NCBI RefSeq assembly: GCF_020073815.1
Contig: NZ_JAIQZJ010000004.1
Location: 62,001-126,000, forward strand
Direction: 5' to 3'
Origin: Nocardioides mangrovi
GTDB taxonomy: Bacteria > Actinomycetota > Actinomycetes > Propionibacteriales > Nocardioidaceae
DNA length: 64,000 bases
Shown: positions 36,677 through 45,676 of the stretch, in pieces
How the letters are laid out: each line of letters opens with the position of its first letter
Position numbering within the stretch: position 1 is the stretch's first letter
Notes under the pieces: generated by a model
Told to the model about the DNA's origin: nothing
The model's database searches: none
Seen by the model: the letters and a program-made list of their open reading frames with translations, nothing else
Made by a program: the position numbers and the translations under genes

Positions 36677-39001
36677 GTGACAGGAGATCTCGCCGCCCCG
36701 GCCCGCACCACCCGCCGCTCGTTCCTCGGCTACGTCGTCGCCGGCACCACGCTCGTCGCGGCCGCCGACCTCGGCCTCGGGACGACCGCGCCCGCGGCCG
36801 CGGTGCCGGGCACCCCTCAACCCGCCGAGCTCTACGACCTCAACGACATGCTGACCGAGGCGGCGATGCCCACGGCGAACCTGATCGCCGTGACGGTCCA
36901 CGAGGACGGCACGGCCTCCTTCGCACTGCCCCGGATGGAGGTCGGCCAGGGGATCACCACCTCGACGGCGATGCTGGTCGCCGAGGAGCTCGAGCTCCCG
37001 GTCGACCGCGTCCGGGTCACGCTCGCCGACGCCCGGCCCGAGCTGCTCTTCAACCAGCTGACCGGTGGCTCCAACACGACGATCTCGACCTACACGCCGA
37101 TCCGGGTCGCCGCCGCCGTCGCGAAGGGCGCGCTGCTCGAGGCGGCCGCGGTCCAGCTCGGCGACACCGTCGACCAGCTCCGGGCGAAGGCCGGCGTGAT
37201 CTCGGCGCCCAGCGGCGCTCGGGTCACCTACGGGGAGCTCGCGCGGGTCGCGGCCGCGCAGAGCACCCGAGCGGTGCGGGTGCAGCTCAAGGAGCGCGAG
37301 TCCTTCCGGGTGATCGGCGTCGGCCAGCCGCGCATCGATGCCCGGGACGCGGTCACCGGGCGCAAGAAGTACGCGACCGACCTCCACGTGAAGGGGGCGC
37401 TGCCGACGATGGTGTGCCGGGCGCCCACGCTCAACGGCACCCCGAAGCGGCTGCGCAACCGCCGGAAGGTGCTCGCCATGCCCGGGGTGCGCGACGTCGC
37501 GATGGTCGACTCCGGCGTCGCCGTCCGCGCGGAGACCTTCGGGCAGTGCATCGACGCCGTCCGGGCCATGCACGTCGACTGGGAGGACGGCCCGGTCGCC
37601 GGCATGTCCGACCAGGACGTCGTCGACGAGCTGCGTGGTGCCGAGCTGCCGTTGCCGGCGCTGACCGACCTGCTGGCGGCCAACCCGCTCGCGGAGGTCG
37701 TCGACGTGGACGTCCTCTACTACTTCCGGTCCAACTCCGCGATGGACACCAATTCCGCGGTCGCCGACGTCCGCGCCGACCGGGCGACCGTCTGGGCCGG
37801 GCTCAAGTCGCCGATCACCGCTCAGGAGCGGATCGCCCAGGAGCTCGGGCTGCCGGTCGACGACGTGACCGTCCACGTCGTCCAGGGCGGCGGCTCCTTC
37901 GGCCGGCGGCTCTTCTTCGACGGCGCCCTCGAGGCGGCCCAGATCTCGCGCGCGATGGGCAAGCCGGTGAAGCTGATGTGGCACCGGGCCGACGATGCGC
38001 GGGTCGGTCGGGGTCACCCGATGGCGACCAGCAAGGTCCGGGCCGTGCACGCCGGCGGTCAGGTCCTGGCCTTCCAGCAGACGCACACCAGCGTCGAGAC
38101 CGACTTCCGGCACGGCCTCGGGGAGATCATCACGGCGAGCGCGGCCAGCCTGCCGACCGGGCTGGGCAACCTCGGCTTCAGCGAGACGGTCTTCGAGCTG
38201 ACCCAGGAGGTGCCCTACGACTTCGGCGTGATCAGCCAGACGCTCACCGAGACCGACGACCGCTTCAACACCGGCAGCATGCGCAACATCTACTCGCCCG
38301 ACGTCCGCGTCGCCGGCGAGCTCGCCGTCGACCGGCTCGCCGAGGCGATGGGGCAGGACCCGTACGACTTCCGGAGGGCCAACCTGCGCAACGACCGCGT
38401 GGTCGCCGCCCTCGACGCCGTGGCGAAGGCCGGGGCCTGGGGGCGCACGATGCCGGAGGGCACCGCCCAGGGCATCGCGATCCACCAGGAGTACAAGGGC
38501 TGCAGCGCCTGCCTCGTCGAGATCGACGCCCGCCCCGAGCAGACCGGCCGGGAGATCCGGGACGGGGTCGGCGGGCCGCGGGTGACCAAGGTGGTCTTCG
38601 CGATCGACGTCGGCCTGGTGGTCAACCCGCGTGGCCTCGAGGCCCAGATGCAGGGGTGCATCAACGACGGCATCGCGCTCGCGCTGACGTCGAGCATGCA
38701 CCTGCGCGACGGCCACTTCCTCGAGGCCAGCTGGGACAACTACTTCTACACGCGCCAGTGGAACACCCCGCCCGAGGTCGAGGTGATCGTGATGCCCTCC
38801 GACAGCGGCCAGCCCGGCGGAGCCGGCGAGGCCGGGGTCGCGGCGACGTTCGCCGCGGTCGCCTGTGCCTACGCGCGCGCCGTGGGCCAGACCCCGGCGT
38901 ACTTCCCGATCAACCACCGCGACCCGCTCGAGTTCACCCCCAAGCCGGTGGTCCCGCCCGTCCCGCAGTCGCCGACCAACGGCCTCAAGCTCACCTACTG
39001 A
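36677..39001 (+). CDS. Molybdenum hydroxylase large subunit, IorB-like, Tat-exported
   Basis: A 774-residue molybdopterin-binding subunit of the xanthine oxidase family, most like the beta subunit of isoquinoline 1-oxidoreductase and membrane-linked aldehyde dehydrogenases. The twin-arginine signal TTRRSFLGYVVAGTTLVAAA (residues 11-30) indicates folded export. Moco-contact motifs are PRMEVGQGITTSTAM, VQGGGSFGRR and QPGGAGEAGVAATFAA, whose Glu is the expected catalytic base. It hydroxylates an N-heterocycle or aldehyde using water. The GTG start is at 36677. The [2Fe-2S] subunit follows after 8 bp. No cytochrome or XdhC-type maturation gene is adjacent. Confidence 0.92.
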   Translation: MTGDLAAPARTTRRSFLGYVVAGTTLVAAADLGLGTTAPAAAVPGTPQPAELYDLNDMLTEAAMPTANLIAVTVHEDGTASFALPRMEVGQGITTSTAMLVAEELELPVDRVRVTLADARPELLFNQLTGGSNTTISTYTPIRVAAAVAKGALLEAAAVQLGDTVDQLRAKAGVISAPSGARVTYGELARVAAAQSTRAVRVQLKERESFRVIGVGQPRIDARDAVTGRKKYATDLHVKGALPTMVCRAPTLNGTPKRLRNRRKVLAMPGVRDVAMVDSGVAVRAETFGQCIDAVRAMHVDWEDGPVAGMSDQDVVDELRGAELPLPALTDLLAANPLAEVVDVDVLYYFRSNSAMDTNSAVADVRADRATVWAGLKSPITAQERIAQELGLPVDDVTVHVVQGGGSFGRRLFFDGALEAAQISRAMGKPVKLMWHRADDARVGRGHPMATSKVRAVHAGGQVLAFQQTHTSVETDFRHGLGEIITASAASLPTGLGNLGFSETVFELTQEVPYDFGVISQTLTETDDRFNTGSMRNIYSPDVRVAGELAVDRLAEAMGQDPYDFRRANLRNDRVVAALDAVAKAGAWGRTMPEGTAQGIAIHQEYKGCSACLVEIDARPEQTGREIRDGVGGPRVTKVVFAIDVGLVVNPRGLEAQMQGCINDGIALALTSSMHLRDGHFLEASWDNYFYTRQWNTPPEVEVIVMPSDSGQPGGAGEAGVAATFAAVACAYARAVGQTPAYFPINHRDPLEFTPKPVVPPVPQSPTNGLKLTY

Positions 39002-39009
39002 GGAGACGC

Positions 39010-39498
39010 ATGCCCCGCCAGACCTTCGTCCTCAACGGCAAGCCCGTGACCGTCGACGTCCACGACGACGTCCGCGTGCTGTGGGTGCTCCGCGACCTGC
39101 TCGGGGTGACCGGGCCCAAGTACGGCTGCGGGATCAACGTCTGCAAGGCGTGCACCTCGCACGTCAACGGCCGCGCCTTCAACCCGTGCTCGGTGCGCGT
39201 GGGCGATCTCGAGCCGGCCGACGAGGTGACCACGATCGAGGGTCTGGCCGACACGGTCGACGCGGACCTGCATCCGATGCAGCAGGCCTGGCTCGACCGC
39301 GACGTCGCCCAGTGCGGCTACTGCCAGCCGGGCCAGATCATGGCCGCGGTCGCGCTGGTCCGGAAGGTTCGGCGCGAGGGCCGGACGATCACCGACGCCG
39401 ACCTCGACGGGATCCGCAACATCTGCCGGTGTGGCACCTACACCCGGATCCGCGAGGCGATCGCGCAGGGCGAGCGCGGGATGGAGCGCGGGATGTAG
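39010..39498 (+). CDS. [2Fe-2S] subunit of the molybdenum hydroxylase (IorA-like)
   Basis: A 162-residue electron-transfer subunit. The plant-type ferredoxin [2Fe-2S] site is KYGCGINVCKACTSHVNGRA plus NPCSV (about residues 38-64). The helical second cluster is QCGYCQPGQIMAA with NICRCGTYTRIREAI (about 104-152). Both clusters are complete. It has no signal of its own and should be co-exported with the Tat-targeted large subunit, as in IorAB-type enzymes. It has an AGGAG ribosome-binding site directly before its ATG. The large subunit first, small subunit second order is opposite to iorAB in Brevundimonas. Confidence 0.93.
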   Translation: MPRQTFVLNGKPVTVDVHDDVRVLWVLRDLLGVTGPKYGCGINVCKACTSHVNGRAFNPCSVRVGDLEPADEVTTIEGLADTVDADLHPMQQAWLDRDVAQCGYCQPGQIMAAVALVRKVRREGRTITDADLDGIRNICRCGTYTRIREAIAQGERGMERGM

Positions 39499-39519
39499 CG
39501 CGGCCGGTCGAACGCCGGC

Positions 39520-41328
39520 TCAGGCGGCCGGCAGGGTGACCCGGAAGACGCTGCCGCGGCCGAGCTCGGACTCGACGACGAGCTCGCCCCCGTGGCGCTC
39601 CACGATCCGCTGCACGATCGCCAGGCCCAGGCCGGTGCCGGGCTGGGCGACCGCCTCGGGGTTGGACGAGCGGAAGAACTCGGTGCCGAGCCGGTCGAGG
39701 TCCTCGGGTGCGATGCCGATCCCGGTGTCGGCGCAGGAGAGCTCGACCCGGTCGGCCCTGCGGGAGAGCGTGACGGTGACCGTGCCGCCCTCGGGGGTGT
39801 ACTTCACGGCGTTGCTGACCAGGTTGCCGCAGATCCGGTCCAGCTCGTCGGGGTCGCCGAGCGCGAGCACCGGGTCGGTCGGGCTGTCGACGACCAGCGA
39901 GATGTCCTTGTGCCTGGCCGCCATGGTGCTGAGGTCGACGACGTCCTCGAGGATCCGGTGGAGGTCGACCGGCACCGAGATCAGGGGCGTGTTCGCGTCG
40001 CCGACCTTGGCCAGGAGGAGCAGGTCCTCGATGACCCGGACCATCCGCTGGGCGCCGCGCTCCATGGTCGCGAGCGAGCCCCGCGTCGGACCGGAGAGGT
40101 CGGGGGAGGCGTCGAGCATCTCGAGGTGACCGAGCACCGACGTGAGCGGGTTCTTCAGCTCGTGCGCGACCGTCGCGATCAGCTGGCCCTTGTAGGCGTC
40201 GAGGGCCTGGAGCTCCTCGACCAGCTCGTGCTCGCGCTCGAAGGTGCGGGCGTTGAGGATCGCGTGGCCCAGGTCGTGGCCGATGTCGAGCGCGGCCGCG
40301 GCCTCCGCCTCGGTCCACGCGGGACCGTCCGTCAGCCGGGTCAGCGCGAGGTTGCCGAGGCACTCGGGGCCGGCGCCGAGCGGGATGAACATCAGCGAGC
40401 CGACCCCGATCTGTGCGAGGAACTCGAGGATGAGCCCACCCTCGGCGTCGGTGATCGGCGGGAGCCACGGTCGGCCGGGCCCCACGATCGCGACCTGCTG
40501 GTCGCGCCAGGCCTCGCGCGCGGCGCCCTCGGCGATCCGGCGCAGCTGCGGGCTGAGCGCGACGTCGAGCCCGTCCGCGGAAAGGATCAGCCCCTGGCCC
40601 TCCTCCTCGGAGAAGGTCTGGATCCACATGCCGGCGGCCCGGAAGCCCTCGAGCAGCGCCTCGGTGCTGTCGGCGAAGATCCGCTCCAGACTCAGCTGCG
40701 CGGTCGCCTTGCGGACGATCCGGCGGGCGGCCTGCGCCATCCGCACCTGGTCGGCGAGCGCCTCGCGCTCGAGCGCGACCACGACGGCCCGGCCGGCCTG
40801 CTCGGCGTAGGTGTTGAGGACCTCGCGCTGCGCCTGCCCGGGCCGGAGCCCGTCGAGCGGGAGGTCCATCGCGAGGGTGCCGCGGAGTGCACCGCTGTCG
40901 TCGTACAGCGGCGCGATGAGGAGGTCCATCGGGTCCCACGCGTCCGGAGCGTCGATCGGCTGGATGTCGGGCACCCAGCCCCACGTGTCGCCGGCGCCGG
41001 GGTCGAGGCGCTCGTGGGGGACGAAGCGGAGCAGCCCCCAGTCGTCGGCCTTCTCGAGCTCGGCCAGCACCCGCTCGACGGTGGTGCGGGTGCCCTCGAG
41101 CTCCGCGCGCGCCTGGTCGTTGCCCGCGATCGCGACCGACTCGAGTGCCCCGTCGCGGACCACGCTGATGGCCGCGATGCCGAACCCGGCGACCTGGGTG
41201 ACCCCCTCGGCGATGAGCTGGAGCGTGTCGCGGGAGGCAGCGTCGGACCACCGCACCTGCCGTGCGGCTTCGTCGGGGGTGAGGTCCCGAGGCATGGTCC
41301 TCGTCTTCGTGGGTGGGTTCGGCGCCAT
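39520..41328 (-). CDS. GAF-domain sensor histidine kinase (paralogue B)
   Basis: A 602-residue soluble kinase paralogous to the one at 34856-36616. Two GAF-like modules are followed by HisKA with the phosphoacceptor in ATVAHELKNPLTSVLGHLEM (HELKNP instead of HELRTP), and HATPase_c with LVSNAVKYTPEGGTVTV, DTGIGIAPEDLDRLGTEFFR and GTGLGLAIVQRIVERHGG. The start could be 41328 or the ATG at 41295 (MPRDLTPDEAARQ). No TM helices and no adjacent response regulator. It is divergent from purF and convergent with the Mo-hydroxylase operon, so the two kinases bracket that operon. The signal is unknown. Confidence 0.9.
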   Translation of the reverse strand: MAPNPPTKTRTMPRDLTPDEAARQVRWSDAASRDTLQLIAEGVTQVAGFGIAAISVVRDGALESVAIAGNDQARAELEGTRTTVERVLAELEKADDWGLLRFVPHERLDPGAGDTWGWVPDIQPIDAPDAWDPMDLLIAPLYDDSGALRGTLAMDLPLDGLRPGQAQREVLNTYAEQAGRAVVVALEREALADQVRMAQAARRIVRKATAQLSLERIFADSTEALLEGFRAAGMWIQTFSEEEGQGLILSADGLDVALSPQLRRIAEGAAREAWRDQQVAIVGPGRPWLPPITDAEGGLILEFLAQIGVGSLMFIPLGAGPECLGNLALTRLTDGPAWTEAEAAAALDIGHDLGHAILNARTFEREHELVEELQALDAYKGQLIATVAHELKNPLTSVLGHLEMLDASPDLSGPTRGSLATMERGAQRMVRVIEDLLLLAKVGDANTPLISVPVDLHRILEDVVDLSTMAARHKDISLVVDSPTDPVLALGDPDELDRICGNLVSNAVKYTPEGGTVTVTLSRRADRVELSCADTGIGIAPEDLDRLGTEFFRSSNPEAVAQPGTGLGLAIVQRIVERHGGELVVESELGRGSVFRVTLPAA

Positions 41329-41383
41329 GGTAGGCGGATCCGGCTCCCCGCACCGCGATGGGGGCGAAGCGCGGACGCGGCCC

Positions 41384-41389
41384 TAGACT
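41384..41389 (+). promoter_or_regulatory. Leaderless -10 box of purF
   Basis: TAGACT, 6 nt before the GTG start of purF at 41396; same hexamer and spacing as purS. Confidence 0.65.
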
Positions 41390-41395
41390 CGGAGC

Positions 41396-42940
41396 GTGCC
41401 CTTCGAACGCAGCCCCCGCAAGGGTGGTGACGGTCGGCTCACGGCCGCACTCGACCCGCACGAGCAAGGACCGCAGGACGCCTGCGGCGTCTTCGGCGTC
41501 TGGGCGCCCGGAGAGGACGTCGCCAAGCTGACGTACTTCGGTCTCTACGCCCTCCAGCACCGCGGCCAGGAGTCGGCCGGCATCGCGGTGAGCAACGGAC
41601 GCCAGATCCTGGTCTACAAGGACATGGGCCTGGTCTCGCAGGTCTTCGACGAGACGACCCTCGAGTCGCTCAAGGGCCATCTCGCCATCGGCCACAGCCG
41701 CTACTCCACGACCGGCGCCAGCACCTGGCAGAACGCCCAGCCGACCTTCCGGCCGACCGCCGACGGCTCGATCGCGCTCGGCCACAACGGCAACCTGATC
41801 AACACCGCCGAGCTCGCCCAGATGGTCACCGACCTGCCCGGGCCCGACGACGAGCTCGAGCTGCACACCCGTCCGGTCGAGGAGTCCACCAACGACACGG
41901 GACTGGTCACCGCGCTGCTCGCGCACCACCCCGACACGTCGCTGGAGCAGCGGGCGCTCGAGGTGCTGCCGCAGCTCAAGGGCGCCTTCTGCTTCGTCTG
42001 GATGAACGAGGACACCCTCTACGCCGCCCGCGACCCGCAGGGCATCCGCCCGCTGGTGCTCGGTCGCCTCGAGCGCGGCTGGGTGGTCGCGTCCGAGGAC
42101 GCCGCCCTGGCGACGATCGGCGCGAGCGTCGTCCGCGAGGTCGAGCCCGGTGAGATGCTCGTCATCGACGAGAACGGCCTGCGCTCCCACAAGTTCGCCG
42201 AGCCGGAGCCCAAGGGCTGCGTGTTCGAGTACGTCTACCTCGCCCGCCCGGACGCGACGATCAGCGGTCGCAACGTCCACGAGGCGCGCGTCGAGATGGG
42301 CCGCCGGCTGGCCCGCGAGTTCCCCGTCGACGCCGACCTGGTGATGCCGGTCCCCGAGTCGGGCACCCCCGCCGCGTCCGGGTACGCCGCGGAGAGCGGC
42401 ATCCCCTTCGGCCAGGGCTTCGTCAAGAACGCCTACGTCGGCCGCACCTTCATCCAGCCCAGCCAGACGCTGCGCCAGCTCGGCATCCGGCTCAAGCTCA
42501 ACGCGCTCGAGCACATGATCCGCGGCAAGCGGATCGTGGTCGTCGACGACTCGATCGTCCGCGGCAACACCCAGCGCGCCCAGGTCCGGATGCTCCGCGA
42601 GGCCGGTGCGCTCGAGGTCCACGTCCGGATCTCCAGCCCGCCGGTGAAGTGGCCCTGCTTCTACGGCATCGACTTCGCCACCCGCGCGGAGCTGATCGCC
42701 AACGGCCTCGACGTCGACGAGATCGCCGCCAGCGTCGGCGCCGACAGCCTCGGCTACATCTCGCTGGAGGGGATGATCGAGGCCACCGGACAGGCGCCGG
42801 AGCGGCTCTGCCGGGCCTGCTTCACCGGCGAGTACCCGATCCCGCTGCCCGACGAGAGCATGCTCGGCAAGCACCTCCTCGAGTCCTCGATCCAGGCGCC
42901 GACGTACGGCAAGGCGCTGCCGGTCCTCAACAACCCCTAG
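41396..42940 (+). CDS. purF: Amidophosphoribosyltransferase
   Basis: First committed enzyme of purine synthesis: PRPP plus glutamine to phosphoribosylamine. The 514-residue protein is the Bacillus-type form with a propeptide. Cys30 in QDACGVFGVW should become the N-terminal nucleophile after removal of 29 residues. The Ntn-glutaminase signatures (ALQHRGQESAGIA, GHSRYSTTG, GHNGNL) and the PRPP-binding RIVVVDDSIVRGNT are intact. Cysteines in PKGCVFEYVY, WPCFYGIDF and LCRACFTGEYP match the [4Fe-4S] ligands of the Bacillus enzyme, so an oxygen-sensitive structural cluster is predicted. The GTG start follows TAGACT by 6 nt. purM follows 9 bp after the stop. Confidence 0.97.
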   Translation: MPFERSPRKGGDGRLTAALDPHEQGPQDACGVFGVWAPGEDVAKLTYFGLYALQHRGQESAGIAVSNGRQILVYKDMGLVSQVFDETTLESLKGHLAIGHSRYSTTGASTWQNAQPTFRPTADGSIALGHNGNLINTAELAQMVTDLPGPDDELELHTRPVEESTNDTGLVTALLAHHPDTSLEQRALEVLPQLKGAFCFVWMNEDTLYAARDPQGIRPLVLGRLERGWVVASEDAALATIGASVVREVEPGEMLVIDENGLRSHKFAEPEPKGCVFEYVYLARPDATISGRNVHEARVEMGRRLAREFPVDADLVMPVPESGTPAASGYAAESGIPFGQGFVKNAYVGRTFIQPSQTLRQLGIRLKLNALEHMIRGKRIVVVDDSIVRGNTQRAQVRMLREAGALEVHVRISSPPVKWPCFYGIDFATRAELIANGLDVDEIAASVGADSLGYISLEGMIEATGQAPERLCRACFTGEYPIPLPDESMLGKHLLESSIQAPTYGKALPVLNNP

Positions 42941-42949
42941 GAGACCTGG

Positions 42950-44014
42950 GTGTCCCCCGAGAACGCGTACGCCGCCGCCGGCGTGTCCATCGAGGCCGGC
43001 GACAAGGCCGTCGAGCTGATGAAGGTCTGGATCGACAAGGCCCGGCGTCCCGAGATGATCGGTGGGATCGGCGGCTTCGCGGGTCTCTTCGACGCGACCG
43101 CGCTCAAGTCCTACGACCGGCCGCTGCTCGCGACCTCGGCCGACGGCGTCGGCACCAAGGTCGCGATCGCGCAGGCGCTCGACAAGCACGACACGATCGG
43201 CTTCGACCTGGTCGGCATGCTCGTCGACGACCTGGTCGTCTGCGGCGCCGAGCCGCTCTTCCTCACCGACTACATCGCCACCGGCCGGGTCGTCCCCGAG
43301 CGGATCGCGGCGATCGTCAAGGGCATCGCGGAGGCGTGCGTCGAGGCCGGCTGCGCGCTGCTCGGCGGCGAGACCGCGGAGCACCCCGGCCTGCTCGACG
43401 CCGACGAGTACGACGTCGCCGGCTCGACGACCGGCGTGGTCGAGGCCGACCGGCTGCTCGGCCCCGGCCGGGTCCGGCCCGGTGACGTCGTCATCGCCAT
43501 GGAGTCCTCCGGCCTCCACTCCAACGGCTACTCCCTCGTGCGGCACGTGCTGCTCCGCACCGCGGGCTGGGAGCTCGACCGACAGGTCGAGGAGCTCGGC
43601 CGCACCCTCGGCGAGGAGCTGCTGGAGCCGACCCGGATCTACGCCAAGGCGTGCCTGGCGCTCGCCGACCGCACCGCGACCCACGCGATGTCGCACGTCA
43701 CCGGCGGCGGCCTGGCCGCCAACCTCGAGCGGGTGATGCCGGTCGAGCTGGCCGCGACCATCGACCGGACCACCTGGACCCCGCAGCCCGTCTTCGACCT
43801 CGTCCGGCGGGTGGGCGACGTACCCCAGCCCGACCTGGAGATGACCCTCAACTGCGGCGTCGGGATGGTGGCCCTGACGGCCGCCGCCGACGCCGACGCG
43901 GCCGTCGCGGTCCTCGCCGAGCACGGCGTCCGGGCCTGGGTCGCGGGCGAGGTCCGGGCCGACGCCGAGCGGGGCGGGAAGGTCGAGCTGGTCGGTCAGC
44001 ACCCGGGGTGGTGA
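42950..44014 (+). CDS. purM: AIR synthetase
   Basis: Phosphoribosylformylglycinamidine cyclo-ligase, closing the imidazole ring (FGAM to AIR, step 5). The 354-residue protein shows the family N-terminus YAAAGVSIEAGDKAVELMK, then GIGGFAGLFD, the substrate-binding ATSADGVGTKVAIAQ, DLVVCGAEPLFLTDYIATG, GGETAEHPG, SSGLHSNGYSLVRHVL, and the conserved HVTGGGLAANLERVMP. The GTG start has an AGGAGA ribosome-binding site at 42941-42946, so it is translated from the purF mRNA. The organism must encode the remaining steps (purN, purK/E, purH) elsewhere. Confidence 0.97.
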   Translation: MSPENAYAAAGVSIEAGDKAVELMKVWIDKARRPEMIGGIGGFAGLFDATALKSYDRPLLATSADGVGTKVAIAQALDKHDTIGFDLVGMLVDDLVVCGAEPLFLTDYIATGRVVPERIAAIVKGIAEACVEAGCALLGGETAEHPGLLDADEYDVAGSTTGVVEADRLLGPGRVRPGDVVIAMESSGLHSNGYSLVRHVLLRTAGWELDRQVEELGRTLGEELLEPTRIYAKACLALADRTATHAMSHVTGGGLAANLERVMPVELAATIDRTTWTPQPVFDLVRRVGDVPQPDLEMTLNCGVGMVALTAAADADAAVAVLAEHGVRAWVAGEVRADAERGGKVELVGQHPGW

Positions 44015-44170
44015 GACCCCCCTGGTCCGCTCGTCCGAGGTGATCTGCGCGAGTTCCGCGATCCGATGTGCGGGAACAGCCAGCCAGCGGGTACGGTTGC
44101 CCCACGAGAACTCTGAGAATCAGTCCGGGAGCCTGAGCGCCCCGGCCGAGTGTGCGAGGGGGCTGACCCT

Positions 44171-44359
44171 ATGGGGCGCGGCCGAGCGAAAGCCAAGCAG
44201 ACGAAGGTCGCCCGCGACCTGAAGTACCGCACTCACGAGACGGACTTCGGGGCGCTGGCCAACGAGCTGCATGGCCAGACGAGCAGCGACGACACCGACA
44301 AGCTCGACCCGGACGAGCTCGACAAGTGGTCGGACTACTCCGACTCACGTCGCGACTGA
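44171..44359 (+). CDS. DUF3073 protein
   Basis: A 62-residue basic-then-acidic protein of the actinobacterial DUF3073 family. The invariant opening MGRGRAKAKQTKVARDLKYR is followed by a polar, disordered-looking tail (SSDDTDKLDPDELDKWSDYS). The ATG at 44171 is chosen because the family starts with MGRGRAKAKQ. A TACGGT box at 44092-44097 would give a leader of about 67 nt containing a CTGA-GAA-TCAG hairpin. The gene downstream of purM is a conserved actinobacterial location. The function is unknown, and the basic N-terminus suggests RNA or ribosome binding, which is inference. Confidence 0.93.
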   Translation: MGRGRAKAKQTKVARDLKYRTHETDFGALANELHGQTSSDDTDKLDPDELDKWSDYSDSRRD

Positions 44360-44417
44360 CCCTCGCCACCTGATTCGCCGACCCGGTCCGCCGGGCTGCT
44401 GGCGCGCGCTGCGGTAC

Positions 44418-44513
44418 GGCGGGTTTCCCCGGCTGCCCGGGGAAACCCGCCCGACACGCCGCTGAGCGACGGCGTGTCCGGCGGGAATCCCCGGCTGCCC
44501 GGGGAAACCCGCC
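44418..44513. repeat. BIME-like triple palindrome
   Basis: Two 34-bp palindromes (44418-44451 and 44480-44513) share the core CCCCGGCTGCCCGGGGAAAC. The first is perfect apart from its 2-4 nt centre, and the second has one arm altered (GGGAATCC for GGGTTTCC). Between them GACACGCCG (44453-44461) and CGGCGTGTC (44470-44478) form a third hairpin. It lies between convergent genes and probably terminates both. Confidence 0.85.
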
Positions 44514-44523
44514 GGTGGCGCGA

Positions 44524-45597
44524 TCAGCGCCCCGGGAGCCACATCCCGCGCAGGCGGCCGACCTCGCGCATCCGGCGCTCGGCGAGCCGGTCGGCGGCGA
44601 TGGCGGGCGGTACGCCGTCGGAGGCGGCGAACTCGAAGACGGCGAGCGTGGTGTCGAGGATGCCGGCGGCGCGCTGCTGCGCGCGCTCGAAGGAGAAGCC
44701 CTCGAGCTCGTCGGCGACCTGGATCAGGCCGCCGGCGTTGACGCAGTAGTCGGGGGCGTAGAGGATCCCGCGCTCGGCGAGCGCCTTCTCGACGCCCGGG
44801 TGGGCGAGCTGGTTGTTCGCGGCGCCGCAGACGATCCGGGCGCTGAGCGTCTCGACGACCTCGTCGGTGAGCGCGCCGCCCAGCGCGCAGGGCGCGTAGA
44901 CGTCGAGCGCCGAGGCGACCAGCTCCTCGGTCGAGCCCACGACCCGCACGGACGGGTGCTCGTCGCGCACCCGCTCGAGTGACGGGGCGTGCACGTCGGT
45001 GACCACCACCTGCGCACCGTCCTCGACCAGGTGCCGCACCAGGTGGTGACCCACCTTGCCGACACCGGCGACGCCGACCGTCCGGCCCTCCAGGGACGGA
45101 CCGCCCCAGGCCACGGTCGCGGCCGCGCGCATGCCCTGGAAGACGCCGTACGCCGTGAGCACCGAGCTGTCGCCCGCGCCGCCGTGCGCCACGGTGCGGC
45201 CGGTGACGAAGGCGCACTCGCGGGCGATGAGGTCCATGTCCTCCGAGAAGGTGCCGACGTCGCAGGCCGTGTAGTAGCGGCCGCCCAGCGCCTGGACCTG
45301 CCGTCCGTAGGCCCGGAGCAGGGGCTCGGACTTGTCGGTGTGCGGGTCGCCGATGATGACGGCCTTGCCACCGCCCAGGTCGAGGCCGGCGAGGGCGGCC
45401 TTGTAGGACATCCCGCGGGAGAGGGCGAGCACGTCGGCCAGCGCGTCCGCCGTCGAGGCGTAGGGGTGGAAGCGGGTGCCGCCGAGGGCGGGGCCGAGGG
45501 CGGTGGAGTGGACCGCGATGATCGCGCGGAGGCCGCTGGCGGGGTCCTGGGCGAAGACGACCTGCTCGTGGTCGGCGCCGAGGTCGAAGACGGACAT
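44524..45597 (-). CDS. Leucine/valine-type amino acid dehydrogenase
   Basis: A 357-residue NAD-dependent Glu/Leu/Phe/Val dehydrogenase, deaminating branched-chain amino acids to 2-oxo acids. The catalytic region is [20 protein letters not shown] then [19 protein letters not shown] with the substrate/catalytic Lys residues. The Rossmann domain has [40 protein letters not shown] and [16 protein letters not shown] are typical of leucine/valine dehydrogenases. The ATG at 45597 has an AGCAGGA ribosome-binding site. It is probably involved in amino acid catabolism and supply of branched-chain precursors. It is convergent with DUF3073 across a palindromic element. Confidence 0.93.
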   Translation of the reverse strand: MSVFDLGADHEQVVFAQDPASGLRAIIAVHSTALGPALGGTRFHPYASTADALADVLALSRGMSYKAALAGLDLGGGKAVIIGDPHTDKSEPLLRAYGRQVQALGGRYYTACDVGTFSEDMDLIARECAFVTGRTVAHGGAGDSSVLTAYGVFQGMRAAATVAWGGPSLEGRTVGVAGVGKVGHHLVRHLVEDGAQVVVTDVHAPSLERVRDEHPSVRVVGSTEELVASALDVYAPCALGGALTDEVVETLSARIVCGAANNQLAHPGVEKALAERGILYAPDYCVNAGGLIQVADELEGFSFERAQQRAAGILDTTLAVFEFAASDGVPPAIAADRLAERRMREVGRLRGMWLPGR

Positions 45598-45676
45598 GGG
45601 TGGTCCTGCTTTCTGTGTGGCCACGGGGTGGGTGGCGGTTGTGGTCGGTGCACGCAGGGGTGGCGCGTGCTCCAGG

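Noticed and set aside
39389..44002. A 1,537-codon open frame on the minus strand
   Set aside because: It runs antisense to purF, purM and in a different frame from the kinase. It is a high-GC frame shadow, rich in Arg/Gly/Ala/Val with no domains.
44418..44513. CRISPR array
   Set aside because: Only two palindromic copies with a palindromic spacer and no cas genes. It fits a REP/BIME or terminator.
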